A stretch of 64,000 nt of DNA from Sideroxydans sp. GTDB taxonomy: Bacteria > Pseudomonadota > Gammaproteobacteria > Burkholderiales > Gallionellaceae. Position 1 is the first letter of the stretch; the number at the start of each line of letters is the position of its first letter. Below the pieces are notes generated by a model. It did no database searches and was not told where the DNA came from. It saw only the letters and a program-made list of their open reading frames with translations. The stretch is taken from positions 124,001-188,000 of the forward strand of contig WGNQ01000001.1 in the NCBI GenBank assembly GCA_016124455.1. The letters are read 5' to 3'. The position numbers were made by a program, and so were the translations under genes. This document shows, in pieces, positions 47,054 through 56,369 of this stretch.

Positions 47054-48349
47054 ATGGCTAAGAAACTGCATGATACACCGAATCTCGACCAGCTCGAGTC
47101 TGGCCCATGGCCCAGCTTTGTTACCGGCCTGAAACGCCTCGCGCAAGACAAAGATCAGGCGGTCGACCTGCTTGGCCAGCTTGAAGCTTCCTACCAGACC
47201 AAGAAGGGCTACTGGAAAGGCGGTACGGTCGGCGTGTTTGGCTACGGCGGCGGCGTGATTCCACGCTTTACCGAATTGAAAGACGAGAAGGGCGAGGCCG
47301 TCTACAAGGATGCCGCCGAATTCCATACCCTGCGCGTAATGCCTCCGCCCGGCATGCACTACAACACCGATGTCCTGCGCAAGATGTGCGACATCTGGGA
47401 ACGCCATGGTTCCGGCCTGATCGCCTTTCACGGCCAATCCGGCGACATCATGTTCCAGGGGGCGACCACCGAGAACGTGCAGCATGCCTTCGACGAAATC
47501 AATGAACTCGGTTTCGATCTCGGCGGCGCAGGCCCCGCAGTGCGCACCTCGATGTCCTGTGTCGGCGCCGCACGCTGCGAGCAGAGCTGCTACGACGAGG
47601 CCAAGACGCACCGTGCCGTGCTCAACACTTTCCTCGACGATATCCACCGCCCTTCCCTGCCTTACAAATTCAAGTTCAAGTTCTCCGGCTGCCCCAATGA
47701 CTGCATGAACTCCATCCAGCGCTCGGATATGGCGGTCATCGGCACCTGGCGCGACAACATCCGTACCGACGAAGGGCTGGCCAAGACATGGCTCACCAAA
47801 CACGGCATGGATGAACTGGTGAATGACGTGGTCGCGCGCTGCCCGACCAAGACCTTCCAGGTCAAGGAACTCGCCAAAATCCGCAAGGGCGAGCACATCT
47901 CCAGCGTGGCGGTGAGCGACACCCACGGCATTGAAATCGACAACCAGGACTGCGTACGCTGCATGCACTGCATCAATGTGATGACCGGCGCACTGGCACC
48001 CGGCAAGGATAAAGGCGCAACTGTGCTGGTCGGCGGCAAGAGCCACCTGAAGATCGGTGGCCTGCTGGGTACCGTAATCCTGCCGTTCATCAAGCTGGAT
48101 ACTGAGGAAGACATGGAAAAACTGGTCGACTTTGCCCAGCGCACCATTGATTTCTTTGCCGAAAATGCGCTGGAACACGAGCGTACCGGGGAAATGATCG
48201 AGCGTATCGGACTGGCCAACTTCCTCGACGCAATGGAAATTGACGCCGACCCGGCCATGATCAATTCGCCGCGCATGAACCCCTATGTCCGCACCGACGG
48301 CTGGGACGAGGAAGTCGCCAAGATCAACGCCAAAAAACAGTCCGCCTGA
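47054..48349 (+). CDS. dsrA: Dissimilatory sulfite reductase alpha subunit
   Basis: A 431-residue DsrA. The siroheme-[4Fe-4S] ligands are in CVGAARCEQSC (near 168-178) and SGCPNDC (near 216), and a ferredoxin insert follows (DCVRCMHCINVMTGALAPG). With DsrB it forms the reductase that, in organisms with dsrEFH and dsrL, runs in reverse to oxidise DsrC-bound sulfur to sulfite. Aaggaag site at the start; the promoter region lies upstream. Confidence 0.97.
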   Translation: MAKKLHDTPNLDQLESGPWPSFVTGLKRLAQDKDQAVDLLGQLEASYQTKKGYWKGGTVGVFGYGGGVIPRFTELKDEKGEAVYKDAAEFHTLRVMPPPGMHYNTDVLRKMCDIWERHGSGLIAFHGQSGDIMFQGATTENVQHAFDEINELGFDLGGAGPAVRTSMSCVGAARCEQSCYDEAKTHRAVLNTFLDDIHRPSLPYKFKFKFSGCPNDCMNSIQRSDMAVIGTWRDNIRTDEGLAKTWLTKHGMDELVNDVVARCPTKTFQVKELAKIRKGEHISSVAVSDTHGIEIDNQDCVRCMHCINVMTGALAPGKDKGATVLVGGKSHLKIGGLLGTVILPFIKLDTEEDMEKLVDFAQRTIDFFAENALEHERTGEMIERIGLANFLDAMEIDADPAMINSPRMNPYVRTDGWDEEVAKINAKKQSA

Positions 48350-48360
48350 GGAGATAGAAC

Positions 48361-49440
48361 ATGAATGCACCTGCACAGATGCGCCGCCCGGTCGAGAGTG
48401 GCGTTCCCGACAACAAGCAGTACCTGCACCCCACGCTGGCCAAGAACTACGGCAACTGGAAATACCACGACCGTCCCCGTCCCGGCGTGCTGCACCACGT
48501 CTCGCACAGCGGCGACGAAGTATGGTCGGTGCGTGCCGGCACCCAGCGCCAGATGGACGTGTATACCATCCGCACGCTGTGCGACATCGCCGACAAGTTC
48601 GCCGAGGGGCATGTTCGCTTCACCATCCGCTCCAACATCGAGTTCATGGTGGCGGATGCGACCAAGGTTGATCCGCTGATCGCCGAACTGGAAAAGAACG
48701 GCTTCCCGGTCGGCGGTACCGGCAACTCGGTAGCGATGATCGCCCACACCCAGGGCTGGCTGCACTGCGACATCCCCGGCACCGACGCCTCCGGCGTGGT
48801 CAAGTCGCTGATGGACGAGCTGATCCACGAATTCAAGCATGAAGAAATGCCCAACCGCGTGCATCTGTCGACCTCCTGCTGCGAAATCAACTGCGGCGGC
48901 CAGGCCGACCTCGCGATCATCGTGCAACATACCAAGCCGCCCAAGATCAACCATGACCTGGTGGCCAATGTGTGCGAACGCCCTGCCGTGGTGGCGCGCT
49001 GCCCGGTAGCCGCGATCCGCCCCGCCATGGTCAACGGCAAGCCATCGCTGGAAATCGACGAAAGCAAGTGCATGTGCTGCGGCGCCTGCTACCCGCCCTG
49101 CCCGCCGATGCAGATCAACGACCCGGAATATTCCAAACTCGCCATCTGGGTGGGCGGCAAGAACTCCAATGCGCGTGGCAAGCCCACCTTCATGAAAATG
49201 GTCGCCTCTGGCCTGCCCAACAATCCGCCGCGCTGGACCGAAGTCGCCGAAGTGGTCAAGAACATCCTGCACGTCTACAAGGAAGATGCGCGCCCATGGG
49301 AACGCATGGCTGACTGGATCGACCGTATCGGCTGGCCGCGTTTCTTCGAAAAGACCGGGCTGCCGTTCACCAAATACCTGGTCGACGACTGGCGCGGTTC
49401 GCGTGCCAACCTCAATTCTTCTACCCACATCCGTTTCTGA
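48361..49440 (+). CDS. dsrB: Dissimilatory sulfite reductase beta subunit
   Basis: A 359-residue DsrB. The catalytic siroheme-cluster cysteines lie in STSCCEINCGGQADLAI and CERPAVVARCPVAAI; the ferredoxin domain is CMCCGACYPPCPPMQ. It begins 11 bases after dsrA with a gaggag site. Full length. Confidence 0.97.
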   Translation: MNAPAQMRRPVESGVPDNKQYLHPTLAKNYGNWKYHDRPRPGVLHHVSHSGDEVWSVRAGTQRQMDVYTIRTLCDIADKFAEGHVRFTIRSNIEFMVADATKVDPLIAELEKNGFPVGGTGNSVAMIAHTQGWLHCDIPGTDASGVVKSLMDELIHEFKHEEMPNRVHLSTSCCEINCGGQADLAIIVQHTKPPKINHDLVANVCERPAVVARCPVAAIRPAMVNGKPSLEIDESKCMCCGACYPPCPPMQINDPEYSKLAIWVGGKNSNARGKPTFMKMVASGLPNNPPRWTEVAEVVKNILHVYKEDARPWERMADWIDRIGWPRFFEKTGLPFTKYLVDDWRGSRANLNSSTHIRF

Positions 49441-49451
49441 TCGGGGGAGAC

Positions 49452-49811
49452 ATGAAGTTCGGCATAGTCATCAACGAAGGACCTTACCAGCACCAGGCGA
49501 GCGATTCCGCTTACCTGTTCTGCAAGGCGGCCTTGGAAAAAGGGCATGAAATCTTCCGTGTGTTCTTCTACCACGACGGCGTCAACAACGCCTCGCGCCT
49601 GACCGAGCCGCCACAGGACGACCGCAATATCGTGGCGCGCTGGAGCAAGCTGGCGGAAGAGCACAAGGTCGACCTGGTCGTCTGTGTGGCAGCTGCGCTG
49701 CGCCGCGGTATCAAGGACGAAAACCTGGCACCGGGCTTCCGCATCTCCGGTCTCGGGCAACTGGTCGAGGCCGGCATCCAGGCCGACCGTCTGGTCACCT
49801 TCGGCGATTAA
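49452..49811 (+). CDS. dsrE: Sulfur relay protein DsrE
   Basis: A 119-residue DsrE. The active Cys (about 78) is in VDLVVCVAAALRRGI, which accepts persulfide and hands it to DsrC. Forms a hexamer with DsrF and DsrH, as known from Allochromatium. DsrEFH is a hallmark of oxidative Dsr systems. Confidence 0.96.
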   Translation: MKFGIVINEGPYQHQASDSAYLFCKAALEKGHEIFRVFFYHDGVNNASRLTEPPQDDRNIVARWSKLAEEHKVDLVVCVAAALRRGIKDENLAPGFRISGLGQLVEAGIQADRLVTFGD

Positions 49812-49820
49812 GGAAACGAG

Positions 49821-50186
49821 ATGAGCGATATCAAAAAATTCATGTTCGTCAACCGCAAGGCGCCCTACGGTACGATCTATGCGCTGGAATCCTTGGAGGT
49901 GGTGCTGATCACCGCAGCCTTCGACCAGGACGTATCGCTGGCCTTCCTCGACGACGGTATATACCAGTTGCGCAAGGGACAGCAGACCAAGGGCATCGAA
50001 ACCAAGAACTTTTCGCCCACCTATCGTGCGCTGGATGGCTATGACATCGAGAAGCTGTATGTCGAAAAGGAATCGCTTGAAGCCCGCGGCCTGAGCGAAG
50101 ACGATCTGCTGGTAGACGTCATCGTGCTGCCCCGCGCCGAAATGGGTGAACTGATGGACCAGCAGGACGTCGTCCTGAGTTTTTGA
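49821..50186 (+). CDS. dsrF: Sulfur relay protein DsrF
   Basis: A 121-residue DsrF, structurally like DsrE but with no cysteine, as expected. Family features are MFVNRKAPYG and FLDDGIYQLRKGQ. Nine bases after dsrE, in the DsrEFH hexamer. Confidence 0.95.
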   Translation: MSDIKKFMFVNRKAPYGTIYALESLEVVLITAAFDQDVSLAFLDDGIYQLRKGQQTKGIETKNFSPTYRALDGYDIEKLYVEKESLEARGLSEDDLLVDVIVLPRAEMGELMDQQDVVLSF

Positions 50187-50200
50187 CAAGGAGCCTGTAG

Positions 50201-50497
50201 ATGCTGCACATCGTCAACAAATCCCCCCTTACCAACGGCGCGTTTGACTCCTGCCTGCGGGTTGCAACGGGCGGCGATATCCTGCTGATCGAAGACGCGG
50301 TATATGCCGCTACCTCCGGCAGCGCAATGGAAGATAAAATGCGCGAAGCGATGAAGCGCTTCACGGTACACGTACTGCAGCCGGACCTGGAAGCCCGCGG
50401 CATGGCTGACCGCCTGCTTGACGGTGTTTCCAGCGTCGACTACGGCGGTTTCGTCGAGCTCGTCGCGCAAAGCAAAAATTGCCAATCCTGGCTTTGA
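50201..50497 (+). CDS. dsrH: Sulfur relay protein DsrH
   Basis: A 98-residue DsrH with the conserved Cys near position 18 (AFDSCLRVA) and the family DILLIEDAVYAAT motif. Aaggag site before ATG 50201. Third subunit of DsrEFH. Confidence 0.95.
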   Translation: MLHIVNKSPLTNGAFDSCLRVATGGDILLIEDAVYAATSGSAMEDKMREAMKRFTVHVLQPDLEARGMADRLLDGVSSVDYGGFVELVAQSKNCQSWL

Positions 50498-50527
50498 ACC
50501 ACCACTATTACAACTAAGGAGAACTCC

Positions 50528-50863
50528 ATGCCTAACATCGAAGTCAACGGCAAATCCTACGAAACCGACGAAGAGGGTTATCTGGTCAACCTCGGCGAGT
50601 GGAACAAGGATGTCGCCGAGTATATCGCGCAGACCGAAAACGTAAACATGACCGAAAACCACTGGGAAGTGGTCAACTTCCTGCGCGAATACTATGACGA
50701 GTACCAGATTGCCCCGGCAGTGCGTGTGCTGACCAAGGCTATCGGCAAGAAATTCGGCGCGGAAAAAGGCAACAGCCAGTACCTGTACGACCTGTTCCCT
50801 TACGGCCCGGCCAAACAGGCATGTAAGATCGCCGGCCTGCCCAAGCCCACCGGCTGCGTCTAA
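50528..50863 (+). CDS. dsrC: DsrC sulfur-carrier protein
   Basis: A 111-residue DsrC. It has both C-terminal redox cysteines, C99 and C110, ten residues apart (QACKIAGLPKPTGC). It carries sulfur from DsrEFH to DsrAB and forms the trisulfide substrate of DsrMKJOP. A strong hairpin follows in the mRNA before dsrM, which may protect the dsrC transcript end. Confidence 0.97.
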   Translation: MPNIEVNGKSYETDEEGYLVNLGEWNKDVAEYIAQTENVNMTENHWEVVNFLREYYDEYQIAPAVRVLTKAIGKKFGAEKGNSQYLYDLFPYGPAKQACKIAGLPKPTGCV

Positions 50864-50882
50864 GCACGACAACTGACTGGCA

Positions 50883-50906
50883 GCGGGACGGCCCATGCCG
50901 TCCCGC
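50883..50906 (+). other. Ten-bp hairpin between dsrC and dsrM
   Basis: Perfect arms gcgggacggc (50883-50892) and gccgtcccgc (50897-50906) around a ccat loop, with no T run after it. Such a hairpin would partly stop transcription or stabilise the 3' end of dsrC mRNA, helping DsrC exceed the membrane complex. Function is inferred. Confidence 0.6.
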
Positions 50907-50948
50907 CGCTGGGCTCCCTAATCTTATTCGGATATATCGCCCATCGAC

Positions 50949-51677
50949 ATGAGCATTGCCAGCATCCTGTTTGCAGCACTGTTCTACCTCGCAGCCATCA
51001 CGCTTGCGGGCGGCCTTGCCTATCGCATCGCCGACTATGCGCGCACCCCTGCGCCGCTCAAGATCCCTACCACCCCGGCGCCGACTACTACCGGCGGCGT
51101 GGTGTTTCGCATGGCACGCGAAGTTTTCCTGTTCGAAAGCCTGTTCAAGTCCAACCTGTGGATCTGGCTGTTCAGCATCCTGTTTCATTTCGGCCTGGCG
51201 CTGGTATTGCTGCGCCACCTGCGCTACTTCACCGAACCGGTGTGGTCGTGGGTCGTACTGCTGCAGCCATTCGGCACCTATGCTGCGTTCCCCATGGTGA
51301 TCGGCCTGGCCGGACTATGGGCACGCCGCTTCCTGGTAGAGCGTATCCGCTACATCTCTACGCCTTCGGACCACCTGATGCTGGCCCTGCTGCTGGCCAT
51401 CGGCCTGTCCGGGCTGTCGATGAAATGGCTGGTACATACGGATGTTGTCGCGCTCAAAACCTTCTTCCTCGGGCTGATGCGTTTCGATGTGGAGCCGCTG
51501 CCAGCGAGTGGCCTGCTCTACCTGCACCTCGGCCTGGTGGCGACGCTGATGCTGATTTTCCCGTTCAGCAAACTGCTGCATGCGCCGGGCGTATTCTTCT
51601 CGCCCAGTCGCAACCAGGTAGACAACCCGCGCGAAAAACGCCACCTCGCACCATGGGCGGCAGAGATGGAGAAATAA
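50949..51677 (+). CDS. dsrM: DsrM, haem b membrane subunit of the DsrMKJOP complex
   Basis: A 242-residue NarI-like membrane protein with about six helices. His residues in ILFHFGLALVLLRHL and in LYLHLGL near the end are candidate haem b ligands. It should exchange electrons between quinone and DsrK. An 85-bp gap separates it from dsrC, with a half-site-like ggatatatc at about 50932. Confidence 0.92.
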   Translation: MSIASILFAALFYLAAITLAGGLAYRIADYARTPAPLKIPTTPAPTTTGGVVFRMAREVFLFESLFKSNLWIWLFSILFHFGLALVLLRHLRYFTEPVWSWVVLLQPFGTYAAFPMVIGLAGLWARRFLVERIRYISTPSDHLMLALLLAIGLSGLSMKWLVHTDVVALKTFFLGLMRFDVEPLPASGLLYLHLGLVATLMLIFPFSKLLHAPGVFFSPSRNQVDNPREKRHLAPWAAEMEK

Positions 51678-51681
51678 CGCA

Positions 51682-53211
51682 ATGGCCGCCGAAATCACCG
51701 CTCCCGCTTACCGTGTAATTCCCATCGTCCCTGCGCTGAAGCCGGACGCAATGGAAGGCGTCAAGCCGTTCGTCGCCAGCGAGAAGATTCAGGATGCCCT
51801 CGGCTTTCCCGGCACCCTGCCGGACGACTGGCATGAGCGCGCCATCGCCAAGATGGGCGAACTGCTGAAGAAATACCGCTCACTCAAGGTCTACCTCGAC
51901 GCCTGCGTACACTGCGGCGCCTGCACCGACAAGTGCCACTACTTCATCGGCACCCAGGACCCGAAGAACATGCCGGTAGCGCGCCAGGACCTGCTGCGCA
52001 GCGTCTACCGCCGCTATTTCACCTTGCCCGGCAAGCTGTTCCCCAAGCTGGTCGGCGCGCGCGACCTGACCAAGGAAGTGCTGGACGAGTGGTACAGCTA
52101 CTACCATCAGTGCTCGGAATGTCGCCGCTGCTCCGTGTTCTGCCCGTACGGCATCGACACTGCCGAGATCACCATGGCCGCGCGCGATATTCTCGACGCG
52201 GTCGGCTACGGCCAGAAATACTCGAACGAGATCATCGGCAAGGTGCATACCATCGGCAATAACCTCGGCTTGCCCGGGCCGGCGCTGGAAAACACCATGG
52301 AAGGCCTGGAAGAAGACGTCAAGGAGGACACCGGCATCGACGTGCGCTTCCCGATCGACGTCCAGGGCGCGGAAGTGCTGCTGATCACTCCATCGGCCGA
52401 TTTCTTCGCCGAACCGCATATCGACAGCCTGATCGGCTATGCCAAGGTATTCCATGCGGCAGGCGTCAGCTGGACGCTCTCTTCGATGTCTTCGGAAGCA
52501 GCCAATTTCGGCCTGTTCATCGGTAACTACGAGCAGATGCGCAAAGTCGCACTGCGTATCCGCCAGGCTGCGCTCGACCTTGGCGTAAAGCGCATCATCG
52601 TCGGCGAATGTGGCCATGCCTGGCGCGTCGCCTACAGTTTCTGGAATACGCTGGCCGGCATCGGCGCCGGCGCCGACGACCCCTACGCGCTGATGCTGCA
52701 GAAACAGCTCGACCAGCGCCACAAACAGCCGACCCACATCTGCGAATACACCTGGGACCTGATCCAGCGCGATGCGCTCAAGTTCGACAAGACCAAGAAC
52801 GACCATCTGGTGATCACCTTCCACGATTCCTGCAACGTGGCGCGCGCCTCGCGCATGGGCGACGAACCGGGTGGCCAGTTCGACATTCCGCGCAACATCA
52901 TCCGGGCGGTGGCCAACAATTTCGTCGACATGGACGAGAACACCATCCGCGAAAAAACATTCTGCTGCGGCGGCGGCGGCGGCCTGCTTACCGACGACCT
53001 GCTCGACCTGCGCGTCAAGGGCGCACTGCCGCGCATGGAGGCATTGCAGGCAGTGGTGGATAGCCATGGCGTGAACTATCTGGCTGCGATTTGCGCCATC
53101 TGCAAGACGCAATTCAGCAAAACCCTGCCCTACTACGGTTTCAACATGCGGATGATCGGTGGCGTACACCAGCTGGTGAGCAACGCCATCATCCTGGAAA
53201 ACAAGCAATAG
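51682..53211 (+). CDS. dsrK: DsrK, HdrD-like catalytic subunit
   Basis: A 509-residue protein like the catalytic subunit of heterodisulfide reductase. Two [4Fe-4S] motifs (CVHCGACTDKCHYF and CSECRRCSVFCPYGI) are followed by the Cys-rich catalytic region (CGHAWRV, then CCGGGGGL, then CAICKTQF). It is thought to act on the DsrC trisulfide or disulfide in the cytoplasm. Four bases after dsrM. Confidence 0.96.
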   Translation: MAAEITAPAYRVIPIVPALKPDAMEGVKPFVASEKIQDALGFPGTLPDDWHERAIAKMGELLKKYRSLKVYLDACVHCGACTDKCHYFIGTQDPKNMPVARQDLLRSVYRRYFTLPGKLFPKLVGARDLTKEVLDEWYSYYHQCSECRRCSVFCPYGIDTAEITMAARDILDAVGYGQKYSNEIIGKVHTIGNNLGLPGPALENTMEGLEEDVKEDTGIDVRFPIDVQGAEVLLITPSADFFAEPHIDSLIGYAKVFHAAGVSWTLSSMSSEAANFGLFIGNYEQMRKVALRIRQAALDLGVKRIIVGECGHAWRVAYSFWNTLAGIGAGADDPYALMLQKQLDQRHKQPTHICEYTWDLIQRDALKFDKTKNDHLVITFHDSCNVARASRMGDEPGGQFDIPRNIIRAVANNFVDMDENTIREKTFCCGGGGGLLTDDLLDLRVKGALPRMEALQAVVDSHGVNYLAAICAICKTQFSKTLPYYGFNMRMIGGVHQLVSNAIILENKQ

Positions 53212-53238
53212 ACTGGATTTTTTGATTGGAGGCATGCG

Positions 53239-55206
53239 ATGTCAGCAACGACCGAACAGAAAGAAACAAAACTCAACTTCCGCCGCTACAGGGATGGTGA
53301 CACCAAGGTAAACAACCACGACCGGATTTTCCAGTCCAGCTATACCTACAAGTGCCCCACCTATATCCAGTCGACGCCGCCGTGCCAGGGCAGCTGCCCT
53401 GCAGGCGAGGACATCCGCCGTTACCTGCAAATCGCGCGCGGCATGGAAAAACCGCCGGTCGGCGCTGATGGCAAGCCCTCCATGAGCTGGCAGGAATACG
53501 CCTGGCGCGTGCTGACCGAAGCCAACCCGTTCCCGTCGGTAATGGGACGAGTCTGCCCTGCGCCGTGCGAAACCGGCTGTAACCGCAACGAGGTGGAAGA
53601 CCATGTCGGCATCAACTCGGTCGAGCATTTCCTCGGCGAGTACGCGATCCAGAACAGCCTCAAGCTCAACAAGCCGGCAGTCACGCCTTCCGGCAAACGA
53701 GTTGCCATCATCGGTGGTGGCCCCGCCGGCCTGTCCTGCGCCTACCAGCTGGTCATGAAGGGCCACGCCGTCACCATTTTCGACGAACACGAACACCTAG
53801 GCGGCATGATGCGCTATGGCATTCCGGGCTTCCGCACTCCGCGCGATGTGCTGGATGCGGAAATCCAGCGCATCCTCGACCTCGGCGTGGAAACAAAACT
53901 GAATTGCCACATTGGCAAGGACATCACGCTGGAGCAGATCCGCAAGGACTACGATGCAGTGTTCCTCGGCATGGGTGCACAGGCCGGCCGCGCATTACCG
54001 ACTCCCGACAGCGAAGCGCCCAACGTGGTTACCGCGACGGCCTTCCTCAAGGCATTCAATGACGGTCGCCTGCAACACGTCGGCAAACGCGTGGTCGTTA
54101 TCGGCGGTGGCGACACCTCGATTGACGTCGCTACCGTCGCACGCCGCCTGGGCCATATCGAGCACGCCAAGCCCACCGACATGGAACACGCCATTGCGGG
54201 GCAGCTGGCACAGGACGTCGCCGACATTTCCGCCAAGCAGGGCGCAGAAGTCACCCTGACCTCGATCTTCCCGATCGACAAGATGCAGGCCAACAAGCAT
54301 GAAATCGAACAGGCACTGGCGGAAGGCATCGCCATTCGCGGCGGGCTGGTACCGGTCGGCGTGGTGAAGGACGCCAATGGCCGCGCTACCGCACTGCGCG
54401 TTGCGGAATGCGAAGCCAAGTTCGCCGGCGGCAAATTGGAGATCAACCAGAAGGAAGGTAGCGAACAGGATATCCCGGCCGATCTGATCGTCTCCGCCAT
54501 CGGCCAGGCTGTGGATTTCACCGGGCTGGAAGAGTTCGATAACGGACGCGGCGCAGTAAACACCGACAAGAATTATCAGGTGTCAGGCAAACCCGGCACC
54601 TTTGCCGGCGGCGACGTGATCCGTCCGCATCTGCTGACCACCGCCATCGGGCACGGCGCCATTGCGGCAGACGGCATAGACGGCTTCCTCGCCGGCGAGG
54701 AACTGGAAAAACGTCCCAAGGTCGACGTACACACCTTCGACATCCTGCGCAAGATGGCCGAGAAAGGCCTGCCGATCAACGAAGTGCAGGAACCGATTCG
54801 CGGCACCGACAAGGCCAACGTGGTGCACAACTTTGACAATCGTTCCGGACGCTATGTGATTCCGCATGACGAGCTGTTCCTCGGCCACTTCAATTATGTC
54901 GAGCGCGAGAAGCGTCACGTCATCACCCTGGACGAACAGACCGCTCTCGGCAATTTCGAGGAGCGGCTGCAGGCGCTGAGCGAAGCCGAAGCGGTAGCCG
55001 AAGCCAAGCGCTGCATGAGTTGCGGCATGTGTTTCGAGTGCGACAACTGCGTCGTGTACTGCCCGCAGACTGCCGTGTTCCGCGTGCCCAAGAGCAAGGC
55101 CTCTGTTGGCCGCTATGTGGATACCGACTACGACAAATGTATCGGCTGCCACATCTGCAAGGATGTGTGTCCGACCGGCTATATCCAGATGGGTCTCGGC
55201 GAGTAA
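53239..55206 (+). CDS. dsrL: DsrL, NAD(P)H-linked flavoprotein
   Basis: A 655-residue iron-sulfur flavoprotein of the GltD family. An N-terminal Cys cluster (CPTYIQSTPPCQGSCPAG) precedes an FAD fold (GGGPAGLSCAYQL) and an NAD(P)-binding fold (GGGDTSIDVATVARR). Two [4Fe-4S] motifs end it (CMSCGMCFECDNCVVYCP and CIGCHICKDVCP). DsrL is essential for sulfur oxidation in Allochromatium and partners DsrAB. Its position between dsrK and dsrJ is typical. Confidence 0.95.
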   Translation: MSATTEQKETKLNFRRYRDGDTKVNNHDRIFQSSYTYKCPTYIQSTPPCQGSCPAGEDIRRYLQIARGMEKPPVGADGKPSMSWQEYAWRVLTEANPFPSVMGRVCPAPCETGCNRNEVEDHVGINSVEHFLGEYAIQNSLKLNKPAVTPSGKRVAIIGGGPAGLSCAYQLVMKGHAVTIFDEHEHLGGMMRYGIPGFRTPRDVLDAEIQRILDLGVETKLNCHIGKDITLEQIRKDYDAVFLGMGAQAGRALPTPDSEAPNVVTATAFLKAFNDGRLQHVGKRVVVIGGGDTSIDVATVARRLGHIEHAKPTDMEHAIAGQLAQDVADISAKQGAEVTLTSIFPIDKMQANKHEIEQALAEGIAIRGGLVPVGVVKDANGRATALRVAECEAKFAGGKLEINQKEGSEQDIPADLIVSAIGQAVDFTGLEEFDNGRGAVNTDKNYQVSGKPGTFAGGDVIRPHLLTTAIGHGAIAADGIDGFLAGEELEKRPKVDVHTFDILRKMAEKGLPINEVQEPIRGTDKANVVHNFDNRSGRYVIPHDELFLGHFNYVEREKRHVITLDEQTALGNFEERLQALSEAEAVAEAKRCMSCGMCFECDNCVVYCPQTAVFRVPKSKASVGRYVDTDYDKCIGCHICKDVCPTGYIQMGLGE

Positions 55207-55217
55207 AGGCAATCACC

Positions 55218-55634
55218 ATGAACGTGCTGGCCAAAATACTGCTGTCGCTGTTGCTGTTCGCCACTGCCGGCTGGGCTGCAGCGGCCGACCAGCTCGTTGC
55301 AGTCGATGGCCCGCTGGGGCCCAGGCTCGATATCGGCAAGGGCGGACAATGCGTGGAAGACCCGAAGTTCATGCGCAGCAATCACATGAGGCTTATCATC
55401 CACCAGCGCGATGAAACCGTGCGTAAAGGCATCCGCGGCAGCAAATACAGCCTGACCAATTGTGTCGATTGCCACGCCAGCAAGGTGAACCACAGCGTGC
55501 TCGGCAGCAACCAGAATTTCTGCCAGGGCTGCCATACCTATGCTGCGGTCAAGATTGATTGCTTCGAATGCCATTCGAGCAAGCCACGCGAATTCAGAAA
55601 AGCCAGCAATCTGGCAGTGGAGAACCTGAAATGA
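55218..55634 (+). CDS. dsrJ: DsrJ, periplasmic triheme cytochrome c
   Basis: A 138-residue protein with an N-terminal signal or anchor (MNVLAKILLSLLLFATAGWA) and three haem c sites, CVDCH, CQGCH and CFECH. Start ATG 55218, 12 bases after dsrL. Its stop overlaps the dsrO start. Confidence 0.95.
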   Translation: MNVLAKILLSLLLFATAGWAAAADQLVAVDGPLGPRLDIGKGGQCVEDPKFMRSNHMRLIIHQRDETVRKGIRGSKYSLTNCVDCHASKVNHSVLGSNQNFCQGCHTYAAVKIDCFECHSSKPREFRKASNLAVENLK

Positions 55635-56365
55635 GCGACGTAAACCAGGAACGCCGGCAATTCCTCACCAAGGGTTCGGCGCTGGCTGCCGGTATTGCCA
55701 TTGCCCCCGGCATGCTGCTATTCGATTTCGCCCAGGCACGTCCGGCCGGTGAGCCCGCTTCCAGTGCGGTGCGCTGGGGCATGCTGATCGACACCACCAA
55801 ATGCGAAAGCGGCTGCGACGATTGTGTGACCGCCTGCCGCACCGAGAACGGCTGGCCCGAACCCAAGACAGCGACCGATGTGCAATGGATGCGCAAGGTG
55901 GAGCTGAAGCAGGTTGCCACCGGCCGCCACGTCAACCTGCCGATGATGTGCCAGCACTGCGCCGAGCCACCATGCGTCGACGTGTGCCCGACCGGCGCCT
56001 CGTTCAAGCGCGCAGACGGCATCGTGCTGGTCGACAAGCACCGCTGCATCGGCTGCCGCTATTGCATGATGGCCTGCCCGTACGAAGCGCGTTCGTTCGT
56101 GCACGAGCCGGTACTGGACCACGATTCCGACATGCCGCGCGGGCAGGGTACGGTGGAAAGCTGCACCTTGTGCGTTAACCGTGTCGACCGCGGCGAACAG
56201 CCGGCCTGCGTCGAGGCCTGCACCAAGAATGGCCACCGCGCCCTGGTGTTCGGCGACCTGAACGACCCGAACAGCGAGATTTACTTGCGCATCCGCAGCG
56301 TCACTTCGACACAGCTGCGTGCCGACCTCGGGCTCAACCCCGGCATTTCCTTCGTGGGACTGTAA
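55631..56365 (+). CDS. dsrO: DsrO, periplasmic iron-sulfur subunit
   Basis: A 244-residue ferredoxin-like subunit with a Tat signal (ERRQFLTKGSALAAG) and four Cys clusters for [4Fe-4S] centres, among them CESGCDDCVTACRTENG, CQHCAEPPCVDVCP and CIGCRYCMMACPYEA. The ATG overlaps the dsrJ stop (ATGA). Confidence 0.95.
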   Translation: MSDVNQERRQFLTKGSALAAGIAIAPGMLLFDFAQARPAGEPASSAVRWGMLIDTTKCESGCDDCVTACRTENGWPEPKTATDVQWMRKVELKQVATGRHVNLPMMCQHCAEPPCVDVCPTGASFKRADGIVLVDKHRCIGCRYCMMACPYEARSFVHEPVLDHDSDMPRGQGTVESCTLCVNRVDRGEQPACVEACTKNGHRALVFGDLNDPNSEIYLRIRSVTSTQLRADLGLNPGISFVGL

Positions 56366-56369
56366 CGCG

